DNA of 64,000 nt from NCBI RefSeq assembly GCF_008329645.1, contig NZ_CP043474.1, positions 868,001 to 932,000 on the forward strand. The letters run 5' to 3'. Below are positions 7,865 through 17,219 of this stretch, one piece after another. Position numbers and translations under genes: made by a program. This DNA is from Mycolicibacterium grossiae. Lineage in GTDB: Bacteria; Actinomycetota; Actinomycetes; Mycobacteriales; Mycobacteriaceae. The notes under the pieces were generated by a model. It was given only the letters and a program-made list of their open reading frames with translations. It did not search any database and was not told the DNA's origin. How positions within the stretch are numbered: the stretch's first letter is position 1; every line of letters begins with the position of its first letter.

Positions 7865-8314
7865 TCACCGCTGGCGGGCGAAGAAGTCCTCCAACAGCAG
7901 CGCGCACTCGTCGGCGAGCACCCCGCCACGGACCTGCGGCCGGTGGGTCAACCGCCGGTCGCGCACGACGTCCCACAGCGAGCCCACCGCGCCGGTCTTC
8001 GGCTCCCACGCCCCGAAGACCAGCAGCTCCACCCGCGCCATGACCAGCGCGCCGGCGCACATCGTGCACGGCTCGACGGTCACCGCCAGCGTGGTGCCCG
8101 CCAACCGCCAGCCATCGCCCAGGACGGTGGCCGCGCGGCGCAGGGCCAGGATCTCGGCGTGGGCGGTCGGGTCCCCGAGTTCCTCACGGGCGTTGGCGGC
8201 GGCGGCGAGTTCGCTGCCGTCCGGGGCGAATACCACCGCGCCGATCGGGACGTCGGCCGGGCCCACCGTCGCCGCCGCGGCCAGCGCCCGCCGGATGGCG
8301 TCCTCCGGACTCAC
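7865..8314 (-). CDS. tadA: tRNA-specific adenosine deaminase
   Basis: This encodes 149 residues of the cytidine/adenosine deaminase fold. TadA converts A34 to inosine in tRNA-Arg(ACG), a substrate whose gene is also in this window (26794-26866). Zinc ligands and the proton shuttle are intact: His52 and Glu54 in HAEI, Cys83 and Cys86 in PCTMC. The start is GTG 8314, giving a GTGA overlap with the stop of the upstream partner gene. It corresponds to Rv3752c of M. tuberculosis in size and neighbours. Confidence 0.92.
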   Translation of the reverse strand: MSPEDAIRRALAAAATVGPADVPIGAVVFAPDGSELAAAANAREELGDPTAHAEILALRRAATVLGDGWRLAGTTLAVTVEPCTMCAGALVMARVELLVFGAWEPKTGAVGSLWDVVRDRRLTHRPQVRGGVLADECALLLEDFFARQR

Positions 8315-8829
8315 CGATCCAGTTTGTCGAGCACGGCGGCCATCTGGTCGCCGAACCCCATCTCCTGCGCGATGCGGGTCAACTGCTCGTCGGCGTAGTC
8401 GTCGTCGTCCAGGATGATGCTCAGCACGCCCTCGGACAGACCCAGGTCGGACAGCACGCCGAGGTCGCCCTCGGCGAACGGGTCCTCGTCCTCGAGGTCG
8501 TCCAGGTCGACGTCGGCGTCGAGCTTCTCGAGCACTTCCTCGGCGATGTCGTAGTCGAGCGCGGCGGTCGCGTCGGAGATCAGCAGACGGGTGCCCGACG
8601 GCGCCGGACGGACGATGACGAAGAACTCGTCGTCGACGTCGAGCAACCCGAAAACCGCGCCCGCACTGCGCAACTCCCGCAATTCCGTCTCGGCGGCAGA
8701 CAGGTTGTTCAAGACTCCGGGACGCATCGGCGTGCACCGCCACGTGCCGTCCTCACGGACGACGGCAACGCCGAAGCCCTCGGGGAGATCCGCGGCCTGG
8801 TCCTTGGCCTGTGCTCGCTGTGCTCCCAT
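8311..8829 (-). CDS. tRNA adenosine deaminase-associated protein
   Basis: This encodes 172 residues with no signal peptide and no enzyme motif. The middle resembles a small alpha/beta domain (FGVAVVREDGTWRCTPM) and residues 100-150 are very acidic (DADVDLDDLEDEDPFAEGD, DDDDY). Actinobacteria keep this gene directly before tadA, and here their ends overlap by four bases (GTGA). It matches Rv3753c in place. Function is unknown; a partner role for TadA is inferred from conserved linkage. It is divergent from tyrA across 84 bases. Confidence 0.8.
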   Translation of the reverse strand: MGAQRAQAKDQAADLPEGFGVAVVREDGTWRCTPMRPGVLNNLSAAETELRELRSAGAVFGLLDVDDEFFVIVRPAPSGTRLLISDATAALDYDIAEEVLEKLDADVDLDDLEDEDPFAEGDLGVLSDLGLSEGVLSIILDDDDYADEQLTRIAQEMGFGDQMAAVLDKLDR

Positions 8830-8913
8830 GCCGCTAGACGCTAGTCGCGAACACACCGGTTGACCAGCGGTCCGAGCTGTGAGCGAGACGCATGATGTGC
8901 CAACCTTGAAGCC

Positions 8914-9870
8914 GTGGGGACACCGGTGTGCGTGCTCGGTCTCGGACTGATCGGCGGGTCGCTGCTGCGGGCCGCAACCGCAGCGGGTTGGCGGGCCTAC
9001 GGCTACAACAGGTCGGTCGAGGGCGTCGAGGCGGCGCGCTTCGACGGCTTCGACGCCGACCACTCGCTCGACGACGTCCTGCGGCGCGCCGCCGCCGACG
9101 ACGCGCTGATCGTCTTGGCGGTGCCGATGCCGGCGCTGCCGATCATGCTCGACCACGTCCGGCGCATCGCGCCGAACGCACCGCTGACCGACGTCACCAG
9201 CGTCAAGGGCGCCGTCCTGACCGCCGTGCGCAGGCACGGCCTCGCCGAGCGCTTCGTCGGCGGCCATCCGATGACCGGCACCGCGCACTCCGGCTGGGCC
9301 GCCGGTGACGCGCGCCTGTTCGTCGACGCACCGTGGGTGCTCAGCGTCGACGACGACGTCGACCCCAGTGTGTGGGCGACGGTCATGCACCTGGCCCTGG
9401 CCTGCGGGGCCTTCGTCGTGCCCGCCCGATCCGACGAACACGACGCGGCCGCGGCGGCCATCTCGCATCTGCCGCACCTGTTCGCCGAGGCCCTGGCCGA
9501 CGGGGCGGGCGACGTTCCGCTGGCGTTCGCGCTCGCCGCGGGCTCCTTCCGGGACGGCACCCGGGTGGCCGCCACCGCTCCGGACCTGGTGCGGGCGATG
9601 TGCGAGGCGAACGCTGGCCAGCTGCTGGGGTCGCTGGACCGGGCGATCGCGACGCTGACCGCGGCCCGCGACCGCCTCGCCGACACCGGTTCGGTGGCCG
9701 ACCTGGTGGAGTCCGGGCACGCCGCGCGGATGCGCTACGACAGCTTCAGCCGCCCGCAGATCCTCACCACGACGATCGGCGCACCGGACTGGCGGGCCGA
9801 ACTGGCCGCGGCCGGGCGCGCGGGCGGTGTCGTCAGATCCGCGTTGCCAGTCCTGGGTAGTCGAGGATGA
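8914..9870 (+). CDS. tyrA: Prephenate dehydrogenase
   Basis: This encodes 318 residues. The enzyme makes 4-hydroxyphenylpyruvate from prephenate with NAD in tyrosine synthesis. The Rossmann motif GLGLIGGS is at residues 9-16 and the active-site region [12 protein letters not shown] (His118) is present. A helical dimer domain follows ([12 protein letters not shown]). There is no ACT domain, as is usual for the short mycobacterial enzyme. The start is GTG, just before the [11 protein letters not shown] strand. Its last 38 bases overlap the convergent glycolipid-binding-type gene. It is the counterpart of Rv3754. Confidence 0.88.
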   Translation: MGTPVCVLGLGLIGGSLLRAATAAGWRAYGYNRSVEGVEAARFDGFDADHSLDDVLRRAAADDALIVLAVPMPALPIMLDHVRRIAPNAPLTDVTSVKGAVLTAVRRHGLAERFVGGHPMTGTAHSGWAAGDARLFVDAPWVLSVDDDVDPSVWATVMHLALACGAFVVPARSDEHDAAAAAISHLPHLFAEALADGAGDVPLAFALAAGSFRDGTRVAATAPDLVRAMCEANAGQLLGSLDRAIATLTAARDRLADTGSVADLVESGHAARMRYDSFSRPQILTTTIGAPDWRAELAAAGRAGGVVRSALPVLGSRG

Positions 9871-10432
9871 AGCCGTCGCCATCGACGGTCACCACGGTGT
9901 CGGCGATCGGCGACACCAGCGTCACCCCGTCCTCGCCGCCGGCGTAGCTCAGGGTCTCGAGGTCGACCGCCAGATCGGGCAGGCGGACGTAGACCACCGG
10001 CACCTCGACGGTCTCTGTGGTGCTCGCGATGCCGGCGCGCCGGATCGGCAGCGCGTTGAAGAACGGGCTGAAGACGACGTCGACGTCGAGTGCGCCCTCG
10101 AACGTCGACCGCTTCGTCTGGTTCTGGTGATCCTGCACCAGCCACATGCCCTCTTCGTCCCGGGCGATGGACAGCTGGCGCTCGCGCTCGGCGAGGGTGA
10201 CGGTGAGTGACAGGCGCTTGGTGGCGCCGGCCTCGTTGGTCACCAGGTCGTACGACGCGCTGAACGCGGGATGGGCATCGGTGGCCGCCGCGACGATGCG
10301 GCCGTAGGCCTTGATGCGGTTGCCGGACAACTGGACCCGGACGGATTCCATCCGCGACGCGTCATGCGCGCGCCAGGTCAAGACGGCCGGCCACGTACCT
10401 TCGATGTCCTCCGAGCGGGCTGCTGCACTCAC
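9833..10432 (-). CDS. Putative glycolipid-binding family protein (Rv3755c-like)
   Basis: This encodes 199 residues. It begins [27 protein letters not shown], continues with [22 protein letters not shown] and ends [15 protein letters not shown], the pattern of the PF06475 putative glycolipid-binding family (beta-rich, cytoplasmic by lack of a signal). The start is GTG 10432 and overlaps the proZ stop (GTGA), so it is the last gene of the proXVWZ transcript. It also overlaps the end of tyrA on the other strand. What it binds is not known. Confidence 0.75.
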   Translation of the reverse strand: MSAAARSEDIEGTWPAVLTWRAHDASRMESVRVQLSGNRIKAYGRIVAAATDAHPAFSASYDLVTNEAGATKRLSLTVTLAERERQLSIARDEEGMWLVQDHQNQTKRSTFEGALDVDVVFSPFFNALPIRRAGIASTTETVEVPVVYVRLPDLAVDLETLSYAGGEDGVTLVSPIADTVVTVDGDGFILDYPGLATRI

Positions 10433-11232
10433 CCCTCTACCGTAGGCGACGGACGCTGCGCTTCGTAGCGGGTGGCCGAACTCGGACCGGATCGTGACGT
10501 CGCGGCCGCCGGCGAGGCGCTCTCGAGGGCGACCTCGTCGCCGAGGAACGGCTGCGGCATGCGGCGCAGCCGGAACCGGTCGGTGCCCGGTTCGGACGCC
10601 CACACGGCGAGCGCGAGCAGCGCGTCGAGGACGAGCGCCAGCGCCGTGACCATCAGCGCGCCGACGAGCGCCAGGTAGAACTCCCGGATCTTTATGCCGT
10701 CGATGAGGTAGCGGCCCAGCCCACCGAGACTGGCGTACGCCGCGACGGTCGCGGTCGCCACGATCTGCAGCGTCGCGGTCCGCAGCCCGCCGAGGATCAG
10801 CGGCAGCGCGTTGGGCACCTCGACGCGCAGCAGCACGCGCCGCTCCGTCATGCCCATCGACCGCGCCGCGTCGACGACGAGGCGGTCGACGTTGGCGATG
10901 CCCGAGTACGTGCCCGCCAGCAGCGGCGGGATGCCGAGCAGCATGAGCGCCACCGTCGGCGGTACCAGGCCCAGCCCCCACAGCAGCACGCCGAGCAGCA
11001 GGACGCCCAGGGTGGGCAGCGCGCGCAGCGCATTCACCCCGCTGACCACCAGGAACGTGCCCCGACCGGTGTGCCCGATCACCATGCCGATCGGCACGGC
11101 GATCAGCGCCGAGAAGACGACCGCCACCACGGTGTACTGCAGGTGCTCGACGATGCGCATGCCGAGGCCCGCGGGCCCGCTCCAGTTCGCGGCGGTGAAG
11201 ATGAAGCCGAGCGCGTCGGTGAGGAAATTCAT
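10429..11232 (-). CDS. proZ: Osmoprotectant ABC transporter permease ProZ
   Basis: This encodes 267 residues, an integral membrane subunit of a quaternary-amine/betaine importer. About six membrane helices are seen, and the EAA-type coupling loop is present (AARSMGMTERRVLLRVEVPNALPLILGGLR). After the last helix there is a polar tail of about 50 residues rich in Pro, Ser and Arg, longer than I recall for the M. tuberculosis protein. The start overlaps the proW stop (ATGA) and its stop overlaps the next gene (GTGA). Confidence 0.88.
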   Translation of the reverse strand: MNFLTDALGFIFTAANWSGPAGLGMRIVEHLQYTVVAVVFSALIAVPIGMVIGHTGRGTFLVVSGVNALRALPTLGVLLLGVLLWGLGLVPPTVALMLLGIPPLLAGTYSGIANVDRLVVDAARSMGMTERRVLLRVEVPNALPLILGGLRTATLQIVATATVAAYASLGGLGRYLIDGIKIREFYLALVGALMVTALALVLDALLALAVWASEPGTDRFRLRRMPQPFLGDEVALESASPAAATSRSGPSSATRYEAQRPSPTVEG

Positions 11233-11900
11233 CGCGCACCCGCCTTCGCAGCACGCCTCGGCGCATTGCCCGCGCGCACCCAGGGGGTGGCGAGCTTGCC
11301 GAGCAGCATGATGAGCGTGTCGATGACGAGCGCCAGCACGAAGATCGCGATGATGCCCGCGATGATCTGGTCGCTCTTGTCGGACTGGTAGCCGTCGGTG
11401 AACCAGGTGCCCAGCCCGCCGATGCCGATCACCGAGCCCACCGACACCATCGAGATGTTGGTGACGGCGACCACCCGCAGGCTCGCGACGAGCACCGGGA
11501 TCGCCAGCGGCAGTTCGACTTTGAGTACGCGCGTGAGCGGCCGGTAGCCGATCGCGGTGGCGGCGTCCAGCACGGCGGGCGGCACGGCGTCGAGCGCCTC
11601 GGGCACCGCGCGCACCAGCAGCGCCACGGTGTACAGCGTCAGCGCGACGATGACGTTGGCGGGCGAGAGGATGCTGGTCGGAATGACCAGCGGCAGCACG
11701 ACGAACAGCGCGAGCGACGGGATGGTGAACACGATGCTGGCGACGACGGTGGTGAGCCGGCGCAACACCCGGGTGCGCTGCACCAGCGCCCCCACCGGCA
11801 CGGCGATCACCAGCCCGAGCGCCAGCGGCAGCAGCGACAGCCACAGGTGGACGACCGTCAGCTCCCACGCGTCGTCGAGGTGGGTGAGCAGGTAGTTCAC
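11229..11900 (-). CDS. proW: Osmoprotectant ABC transporter permease ProW
   Basis: This encodes 223 residues with about five to six membrane helices. The coupling loop reads AATAIGYRPLTRVLKVELPLAIPVLVASLR, and the C-terminal half contains SVGSVIGIGGLGTWFTDGY, typical of OpuCB/ProW permeases. It pairs with ProZ as the membrane channel and with ProV as ATPase. It is coupled by ATGA overlaps on both sides (11897-11900 with proV, 11229-11232 with proZ). Confidence 0.88.
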   Translation of the reverse strand: MNYLLTHLDDAWELTVVHLWLSLLPLALGLVIAVPVGALVQRTRVLRRLTTVVASIVFTIPSLALFVVLPLVIPTSILSPANVIVALTLYTVALLVRAVPEALDAVPPAVLDAATAIGYRPLTRVLKVELPLAIPVLVASLRVVAVTNISMVSVGSVIGIGGLGTWFTDGYQSDKSDQIIAGIIAIFVLALVIDTLIMLLGKLATPWVRAGNAPRRAAKAGAR

Positions 11901-13015
11901 GCGGTCTGCTCACCCCAGGGATCGCGCGGCCGGGCCGCGAGCGCCGCCAGCACGTCGTCGGCCTTCACACCGCCGATCACCTGCCGGTGGGCGTCGACCG
12001 CGACGCCCAGCCCGGACGGCGAGGACAGTGCCGCGTCGAGCGCCAACCGCAGCGTGCCGTCCGGGCTGAACAGCGAGCCACCCGCGATCGTGCTGTCGTA
12101 CAGCGACTTTCCGTCGCGGTGCAGGGCGACGCCGGAGCGGTCGATCCACGCGTACGGCGAGCCGTCGGGCCGCAGGACGAGTGCCCACTCTCCCTCGGCG
12201 AGGTCGAGCGCGTCGATGGCGGACTCCTGCGTGGTCCGGATGTCGTGCAGCGGAAGACCGCTGGCGGAGGTGAACTGCAGCCCGCGGTAACCGCGGTCGG
12301 CGCCGATGAAACCCGCGACGAAGTCGTTGGCCGGATTCGACAGCAGCCGCGGGGGCGGGTCGTACTGCTGCAGCACGCCGCCGCGCCCGAACACGGCGAC
12401 CTTGTCGCCGAGCTTCAGCGCTTCGTCGATGTCGTGGGTCACGAACACGATGGTCTTGCGCAGGTCGTTCTGCAGCCGCACGATCTCGGTCTGCAACTCC
12501 TCGCGGACCACCGGGTCGACGGCGCTGAACGGCTCGTCCATCAGCAGGATGGGCGGATCGGCGGCCAGTGCCCGGGCGACGCCGACGCGCTGCTGCTGAC
12601 CGCCGGACAGCTGGGCGGGGTAGCGGTTGGCGAGCTTGGGGTCCAGGCCCACGCGCTCCAGCACGCCGAGCGCGGCCTTGCGGGCGGCGCGGCGCGACTC
12701 GCCCTTGAGCACGGGGACGGTGGCCACGTTGTCGACCACGCGCAGGTGCGGCATCAGCCCGGCGCTCTGGATGACGTAGCCGATGCCCAGCCGCAGCTTC
12801 ACCGGGTCGACGGAGGTGACGTCCTCGCCGTCGACCGTCAGCCGGCCCGACGACGGGTCGATCATCCGATTGATCATCCGCATCGACGTGGTCTTGCCGC
12901 AGCCCGACGGCCCGACGAACACCGCGAGGGTGCCCTCGGGGACGTCCAGGGTGAGGTCGTCGACGGCGACGGTCCCGTCCGGGTAGCGCTTGGTGACGTT
13001 CTCGAACGTGATCAT
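11897..13015 (-). CDS. proV: Osmoprotectant ABC transporter ATP-binding protein ProV
   Basis: This encodes 372 residues. The nucleotide-binding domain is complete: Walker A GPSGCGKTT at 35-43, signature LSGGQQQR at 136-143, Walker B ILLMDEP at 156-162 and the switch His in FVTHD. Residues 260-372 form a C-terminal regulatory region where CBS domains are normally found in OpuCA-type proteins. It lies three bases after proX and overlaps proW by four. It energises uptake of glycine betaine, proline or related solutes; the exact substrate is not readable. Confidence 0.9.
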   Translation of the reverse strand: MITFENVTKRYPDGTVAVDDLTLDVPEGTLAVFVGPSGCGKTTSMRMINRMIDPSSGRLTVDGEDVTSVDPVKLRLGIGYVIQSAGLMPHLRVVDNVATVPVLKGESRRAARKAALGVLERVGLDPKLANRYPAQLSGGQQQRVGVARALAADPPILLMDEPFSAVDPVVREELQTEIVRLQNDLRKTIVFVTHDIDEALKLGDKVAVFGRGGVLQQYDPPPRLLSNPANDFVAGFIGADRGYRGLQFTSASGLPLHDIRTTQESAIDALDLAEGEWALVLRPDGSPYAWIDRSGVALHRDGKSLYDSTIAGGSLFSPDGTLRLALDAALSSPSGLGVAVDAHRQVIGGVKADDVLAALAARPRDPWGEQTA

Positions 13016-13018
13016 CTG

Positions 13019-13975
13019 TCAGCCCCCGTTGATCGGTTGGTCGAAGCCGTTGTCCTTGACCCACTTCTCGGCGGCCTCGTCGGGGTCGATGCCGCCGTTG
13101 CCCGAGGTCTCGGTGTTCATCTCGATGAGCGCCTCGGTCGTGAGCTTGGCCGACACCGCGTTGAGCACCGTCTTGAGCTGGTCGGACATCTTCTGCGACG
13201 CCACCAGCGGCACCACGTTGGCGGCCAGGAAGTTGTTCTTCGGGTCCTCGAGGACCACCAGCCGGTTCTGCGGGATGGCGGGCGAGGTGCTGAAGATGTC
13301 TGCGGCGGTCACGGTGCCGTCGACCAGGGCCCGGACCGTCGCCGGGCCGCCGCCGTCGCTGATCGCGACGAAGTTCGACTGCGGCACGTCGAGGCCGTAC
13401 TTCTCCTTCAGGCCCGGCAGTCCCTCCTTGCGGTTGATGAACTCCGACGGGCCGCCGAACTTCACCTCGGCCGAGTGCCGGGCCAGGTCGCCGATGGTCT
13501 TGAGGTTCCACCGCTGCGCGGTCTCCGAGGTGACCGCGACGGTGTCCTGGTCGTTGGCCGGTGACGGGGTGAGGATCGACAGATCCCCGGGCAGCGCGTC
13601 GTAGAGCGCCAGCAGCACGGCGTCCGGGTCGGTGGCCGTGGTGTTCTTGTCGAAATACTGCAGCAGGTTGCCGGTGTACTCGGGGATGAGATCGATCGAG
13701 TGGTCCTTGACCGCGGGCACGTACGTCTCGCGGCTGCCGATGCCGTACTGGCGGCTGATGTCGAAGCCGTTGGCCTCCAACGCCTGTGCGTAGATCTCGG
13801 CGATGATGCGCGACTCCGGGAAGTCCGCCGAGCCCACCTTGATGGTCTTGAGGTCTCCGGAGATCTGCCCGCCGCCGAGCGGATTGGAGCTGCCGCACGC
13901 CGCGAGGACGCCGATCAGCAGGACCGCGATCACCGCCAGCGCGCGCGACCGTACGGCCCGGTGTGCCGATTCCAT
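13019..13975 (-). CDS. proX: Osmoprotectant-binding lipoprotein ProX
   Basis: This encodes 318 residues. A lipoprotein signal ends in LAAC with Cys27, so the protein is anchored outside the membrane. The mature part has the OpuAC-type binding fold: IKVGSADFPESRIIAEIYAQALEANGF, then IDLIPEYTGNLLQYF and LSGxx-like segments. It captures the substrate for the ProVWZ importer and is the first gene of the proXVWZ operon; the divergent 164-base interval upstream should hold the promoter. It matches Rv3759c. Confidence 0.9.
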   Translation of the reverse strand: MESAHRAVRSRALAVIAVLLIGVLAACGSSNPLGGGQISGDLKTIKVGSADFPESRIIAEIYAQALEANGFDISRQYGIGSRETYVPAVKDHSIDLIPEYTGNLLQYFDKNTTATDPDAVLLALYDALPGDLSILTPSPANDQDTVAVTSETAQRWNLKTIGDLARHSAEVKFGGPSEFINRKEGLPGLKEKYGLDVPQSNFVAISDGGGPATVRALVDGTVTAADIFSTSPAIPQNRLVVLEDPKNNFLAANVVPLVASQKMSDQLKTVLNAVSAKLTTEALIEMNTETSGNGGIDPDEAAEKWVKDNGFDQPINGG

Positions 13976-14139
13976 GCGAACGTCCCTTCGACGTCGAGTG
14001 CGATGGCCAGAAGGCGACAGTAACGGCCATCGCGCGACGTCGCCCGGGTTTGGCTCGTGCGCGACGTTGGGCGCGCGGCCGAACGGTTACCCCGCGCGAA
14101 GTTGTTTCATTCGCATGTCAGAGGGGCAATGATGAACCC

Positions 14140-14538
14140 ATGAGCACCGATCCGCACGTCCCGGCCCACGATCCGGGGAACCCCGGCTCCCTGGATCCGG
14201 CCGTGCCGGACCCCACTCTGGGCGCCCCCAACGTGGACCCCGCGCCCGCGCCGAATCCGCCGCCCCCGGCCAGCGCCGTGAAGTTCACCCGCGCCGGCGC
14301 CCTGTGGTCGGCGCTGATCGTCGGGTTCCTGGTCCTGATCGTCCTGCTGATCTTCATCGCCCAGAACACCGAGTCGGTCATCCTGCACTTCCTCGGCTGG
14401 GAGTGGAGCCTGCCACTGGGCGTCTCGATGCTGGCCGCGGCGGTGCTGGGTGGCCTCATCACCGTGCTGGCCGGCGCCGCGCGCATCTTCCAGCTGCGGC
14501 GGGCGGCGAAGAAGAACTACAAGGCCGCCATCCGCTAG
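14140..14538 (+). CDS. LapA-type (DUF1049) membrane protein
   Basis: This encodes 132 residues. Residues 1-45 are a Pro/Asp-rich cytoplasmic head. Two membrane helices follow (about 50-73 and 90-112), linked by FIAQNTESVILHFLGWEWSLPLGVSMLAAAVLGG, the signature of the lipopolysaccharide-assembly-protein-A domain family. The tail is basic (RRAAKKNYKAAIR). In mycobacteria its role is unknown. It stands alone, divergent from proX and convergent with the transglutaminase gene, as with Rv3760. Confidence 0.78.
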   Translation: MSTDPHVPAHDPGNPGSLDPAVPDPTLGAPNVDPAPAPNPPPPASAVKFTRAGALWSALIVGFLVLIVLLIFIAQNTESVILHFLGWEWSLPLGVSMLAAAVLGGLITVLAGAARIFQLRRAAKKNYKAAIR

Positions 14539-14549
14539 CGGATCGACGC

Positions 14550-15377
14550 TCAGCGGATCGATACGACGTCGTGCACGGAGTCGACCGGTAGGTCGCCGTC
14601 CACCACGGCCGTGACGGTGGCGGAGTTCAGCGTGAGCGAGCCGCCGTGGTTGTCGAGGAAGGCCGTGTCCGCGGCGTCGCGACCGGTGGCGATGCGCACC
14701 AGCGACTGGCGTGGCGCGAGGCACGTCGCGTCCACCGCCCGCCAATGCCCGTCGACGAGGGCCTCCGCCACGGCGTGGAAATCCATCGGATGGCAGCCCG
14801 GCGCATAGACCGCGACGAGCCGCGCCGGGACGTTGACCGCCCGGAGCAGGGCGACCACCAGATGGGCGTAATCACGGCACACGCCCTTGCCGGACAGCAG
14901 GGTGTCGGCGGCGCCGTCGATGGGGTCCGACGAACCGGGGACGTACTGCAGGCGCCTGCCCACCCAGGCCGACACCTTCTCCAGCAGCGTCGCCGAATCG
15001 GTGTACGCGCCGAACTCGGTGGCGGCGAAGCCGAAGAACTTGTCGGCCTCGGCATACCGGCTGGGCCGCAGGTACGTCGACGGATCCAGGTCGGTGACCG
15101 CCGGCGGCTCGGCGCGGCCGACGACCGTCGCCCGGTAGTCGGCGATCAGCGTGCCCACCCCGACGTCGAACTTGTGGATCCGGTTGCGGTGCTCCCCGGT
15201 GATCTCGGCGGCCTCGATCTCCTTGCCGTCCAACGTGAACGACAGCGACTCGGTGACCGTGGCGCCCGGGTGCGGCGCGACGGCGATCTGCCATTCGACG
15301 GTGGTCGGCGCGTCGATGGACACGTCGAGGTGGGCGCCGACCTCGCGCCGCAGCTCGCTCGGGGATTCCGACGGCAT
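14550..15377 (-). CDS. Transglutaminase-like protein
   Basis: This encodes 275 residues. The C-terminal half is a transglutaminase-like cysteine protease domain with all three catalytic positions: Cys167 in GVCRDYAH, His201 in PMDFHAVAE and Asp216 in RAVDATC. The N-terminal half is the beta-rich domain usually found in these proteins (LDVSIDAPTTVEWQIAVAPHPG). It has no signal peptide. Such proteins act as proteases or amidases; the substrate is unknown. It is a single gene facing the LapA-like gene. Confidence 0.8.
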   Translation of the reverse strand: MPSESPSELRREVGAHLDVSIDAPTTVEWQIAVAPHPGATVTESLSFTLDGKEIEAAEITGEHRNRIHKFDVGVGTLIADYRATVVGRAEPPAVTDLDPSTYLRPSRYAEADKFFGFAATEFGAYTDSATLLEKVSAWVGRRLQYVPGSSDPIDGAADTLLSGKGVCRDYAHLVVALLRAVNVPARLVAVYAPGCHPMDFHAVAEALVDGHWRAVDATCLAPRQSLVRIATGRDAADTAFLDNHGGSLTLNSATVTAVVDGDLPVDSVHDVVSIR

Positions 15378-15449
15378 GGCGACCGCCTTCCTGTTGGTGG
15401 GGGCGAGGGTCTCTACCCCACCACGATTCGCGCCAAACCGCGCGGCGGG

Positions 15450-16493
15450 TCAGCCGAGTTCGGCCAGCCCCATGGCGATGCACGGGGCGACCGCGGCGCC
15501 CACCTTCTCACCCATCTCGGTGCCCGACCCGATCTCGCCGCCCGCGGCGTGGCTACCCATCCGCTCGCGGAACTGGATGCCCGCGGCGATGATGCCGAGC
15601 TTGAAGTAGGCGAGCGCCATGTAGAAGTCCCAGTGCGCGAGATCCTGGCCCGAGGCGACCGAATAACGTTGTGCGAGTTGATCGGCGGGCGGGACGAGGT
15701 CGGACGCCCACGCCGCGTCGGCGTGCACGCTGTTAAAGGTGGGGTGCCGGTAGACGCACATCAGTGCCGCGTCGGAGAGCGGGTCGCCGAGGGTCGACAT
15801 CTCCCAGTCGAGGACCGCACGCACGACGGTGGCGTCCTCGGCGTCGAGCATGGTGTTGTCGATGCGGTAGTCGCCGTGCACGATCGCGCTGCGCGTCTCG
15901 GCCGGGATGCGCTCGCCCAGCTTGGCATGCAGCAGCCGGACGTCGGCGTCGCGCGGGTCGTCGTCGGTCTTCACCAGGTCCCACTGCGAACCCCAGCGTC
16001 GCACTTGGCGTTCCAGGTAGCCCACGGGCCGACCGAAGCCGCCGAGACCGACCGACTCCGGGTCGACGGCGTGCAGCCGGGCCAGCACGTCGATGAGGGA
16101 GCCCACGCAGGCATCGATCGTGGCCTGGTCGCCGAGCGCCGCGAGTTCGTCGGTGTGCCGGACCACCCGGCCGGGCACGTACTCGACCATCTGGAAGGTG
16201 GTGCCGATCGCGGTGTCGTCGTCGGCCATCGCGACCGCCCGGGCGACGGGGACGTCCGTACCGGCGAGCGCGGCCACCACCGTGTACTCGCGCGCCATGT
16301 CGTGGGCCGACGGCGTCAGACCGTGCAGCGGCGGGCGGCGCAGCACCCACTGGGAGGCGTCGTCGGCGACCAGGAAGGTCAGGTTGGACCGACCGCCGGC
16401 GATCAGTTCGGCGCGCAATTCGCCGGTGCGCGGCACCCCGATGTCACGTAGGTGGCGGTCGAGGGCGGTGAGGTCGAGTCCGTCCGTGGTCAC
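15450..16493 (-). CDS. Aminoglycoside-phosphotransferase-like kinase (ACAD10-type, Rv3761c-like)
   Basis: This encodes 347 residues of the APH/choline kinase fold. The catalytic loop HGDYRIDN (His206, Asp208, Asn213) and the metal site DWE (Asp229) are intact, and the nucleotide loop AGGRSNLTF is near residue 33. Homologues in mycobacteria are sometimes labelled acyl-CoA dehydrogenase (fadE36) because ACAD10 proteins fuse this kinase to one, but no dehydrogenase domain is present here. The substrate is probably a hydroxy-acyl compound, by analogy with 4-hydroxyacid kinases. The phosphatase gene follows 45 bases downstream on the same strand. Confidence 0.82.
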   Translation of the reverse strand: MTTDGLDLTALDRHLRDIGVPRTGELRAELIAGGRSNLTFLVADDASQWVLRRPPLHGLTPSAHDMAREYTVVAALAGTDVPVARAVAMADDDTAIGTTFQMVEYVPGRVVRHTDELAALGDQATIDACVGSLIDVLARLHAVDPESVGLGGFGRPVGYLERQVRRWGSQWDLVKTDDDPRDADVRLLHAKLGERIPAETRSAIVHGDYRIDNTMLDAEDATVVRAVLDWEMSTLGDPLSDAALMCVYRHPTFNSVHADAAWASDLVPPADQLAQRYSVASGQDLAHWDFYMALAYFKLGIIAAGIQFRERMGSHAAGGEIGSGTEMGEKVGAAVAPCIAMGLAELG

Positions 16494-16538
16494 GGGACTT
16501 GTTCTACCACCGCGGCGACGGGCACCGTCGCGGGGCGC

Positions 16539-17138
16539 TCACCAGCGCTGGTTCCGCGGCAGTAGATCCCACACGTGCTCGACGGCGTTCACGCCGGCGA
16601 CGCCGAGCTTCCCGGTGCGCGACGCCAGCAGTCGCGTGACGCCGGCGTAGTCGACCTGCACGCAGAGCAGCCGTGGCGACTGCACCGCGTCGGCCACCAG
16701 CGCGTTGATGACGCCGCCGTGGCTGAACACCGCCACCGTGTCCTCGTGCGCGGCCGCGGTCACCACGTCGTCGCGGGCCGCCAGGACGCGCGCCACGAAG
16801 GCATCCTCATCCACCCCGCCGGGCAGGTGGCCGTCGATGAGCCGCTGGATGTCCTCCTGCGAGGCCTCCTCGATGGGCACGTACTGCGCGAGGTCCCGGT
16901 CGTACTCGGCGAAGCGATCGTCGACGTCCACGGGCAGGCCCAGCGCGTCGGCGACCGGCTGGGCGGTCTGCAGGGCGCGGCGCTGCGGGCTGCTGACGAG
17001 GCGGGTGATCGGGAAGCGGGCCAGCGCATCCGGCAGCCGCTTGGCCTGTTCGACGCCGTCGGGCGCCAGGTCCGGGTCCGCGCCCTGACCGGGCTCGCTG
17101 CGCAACGGCAAGGCATGCCGGATGACGAGCAATTGCAT
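16539..17138 (-). CDS. Histidine phosphatase family protein
   Basis: This encodes 199 residues of the phosphoglycerate mutase-like fold. Catalytic residues are present: Arg7-His8 in VIRHA, Arg53 in SSPQRR, Glu78 in FAEYD and His140 in VFSHGG. It has no signal peptide. It lies upstream of the APH-like kinase gene on the same strand, so the pair may be one transcript with opposing kinase and phosphatase activities; that is inference. Substrate unknown. Confidence 0.83.
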   Translation of the reverse strand: MQLLVIRHALPLRSEPGQGADPDLAPDGVEQAKRLPDALARFPITRLVSSPQRRALQTAQPVADALGLPVDVDDRFAEYDRDLAQYVPIEEASQEDIQRLIDGHLPGGVDEDAFVARVLAARDDVVTAAAHEDTVAVFSHGGVINALVADAVQSPRLLCVQVDYAGVTRLLASRTGKLGVAGVNAVEHVWDLLPRNQRW

Positions 17139-17219
17139 GTCCGCTTCTCCCTTTTCCCCTGCCCCACCCTAGGGCCCGTGCGAGCATCACTGTCGACCGC
17201 GACCGGGGCAGGAGGGTGC

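Noticed and set aside
14646..16451. Long plus-strand open frame opposite the transglutaminase and APH-like genes
   Set aside because: Composition is Arg/Val/Asp-rich without any domain, and both opposing minus-strand genes have complete catalytic motifs.
15450..16493. Labelling the APH-like gene as an acyl-CoA dehydrogenase (fadE36)
   Set aside because: The sequence has the kinase catalytic loop HGDYRIDN and DWE and no FAD-dehydrogenase motif.
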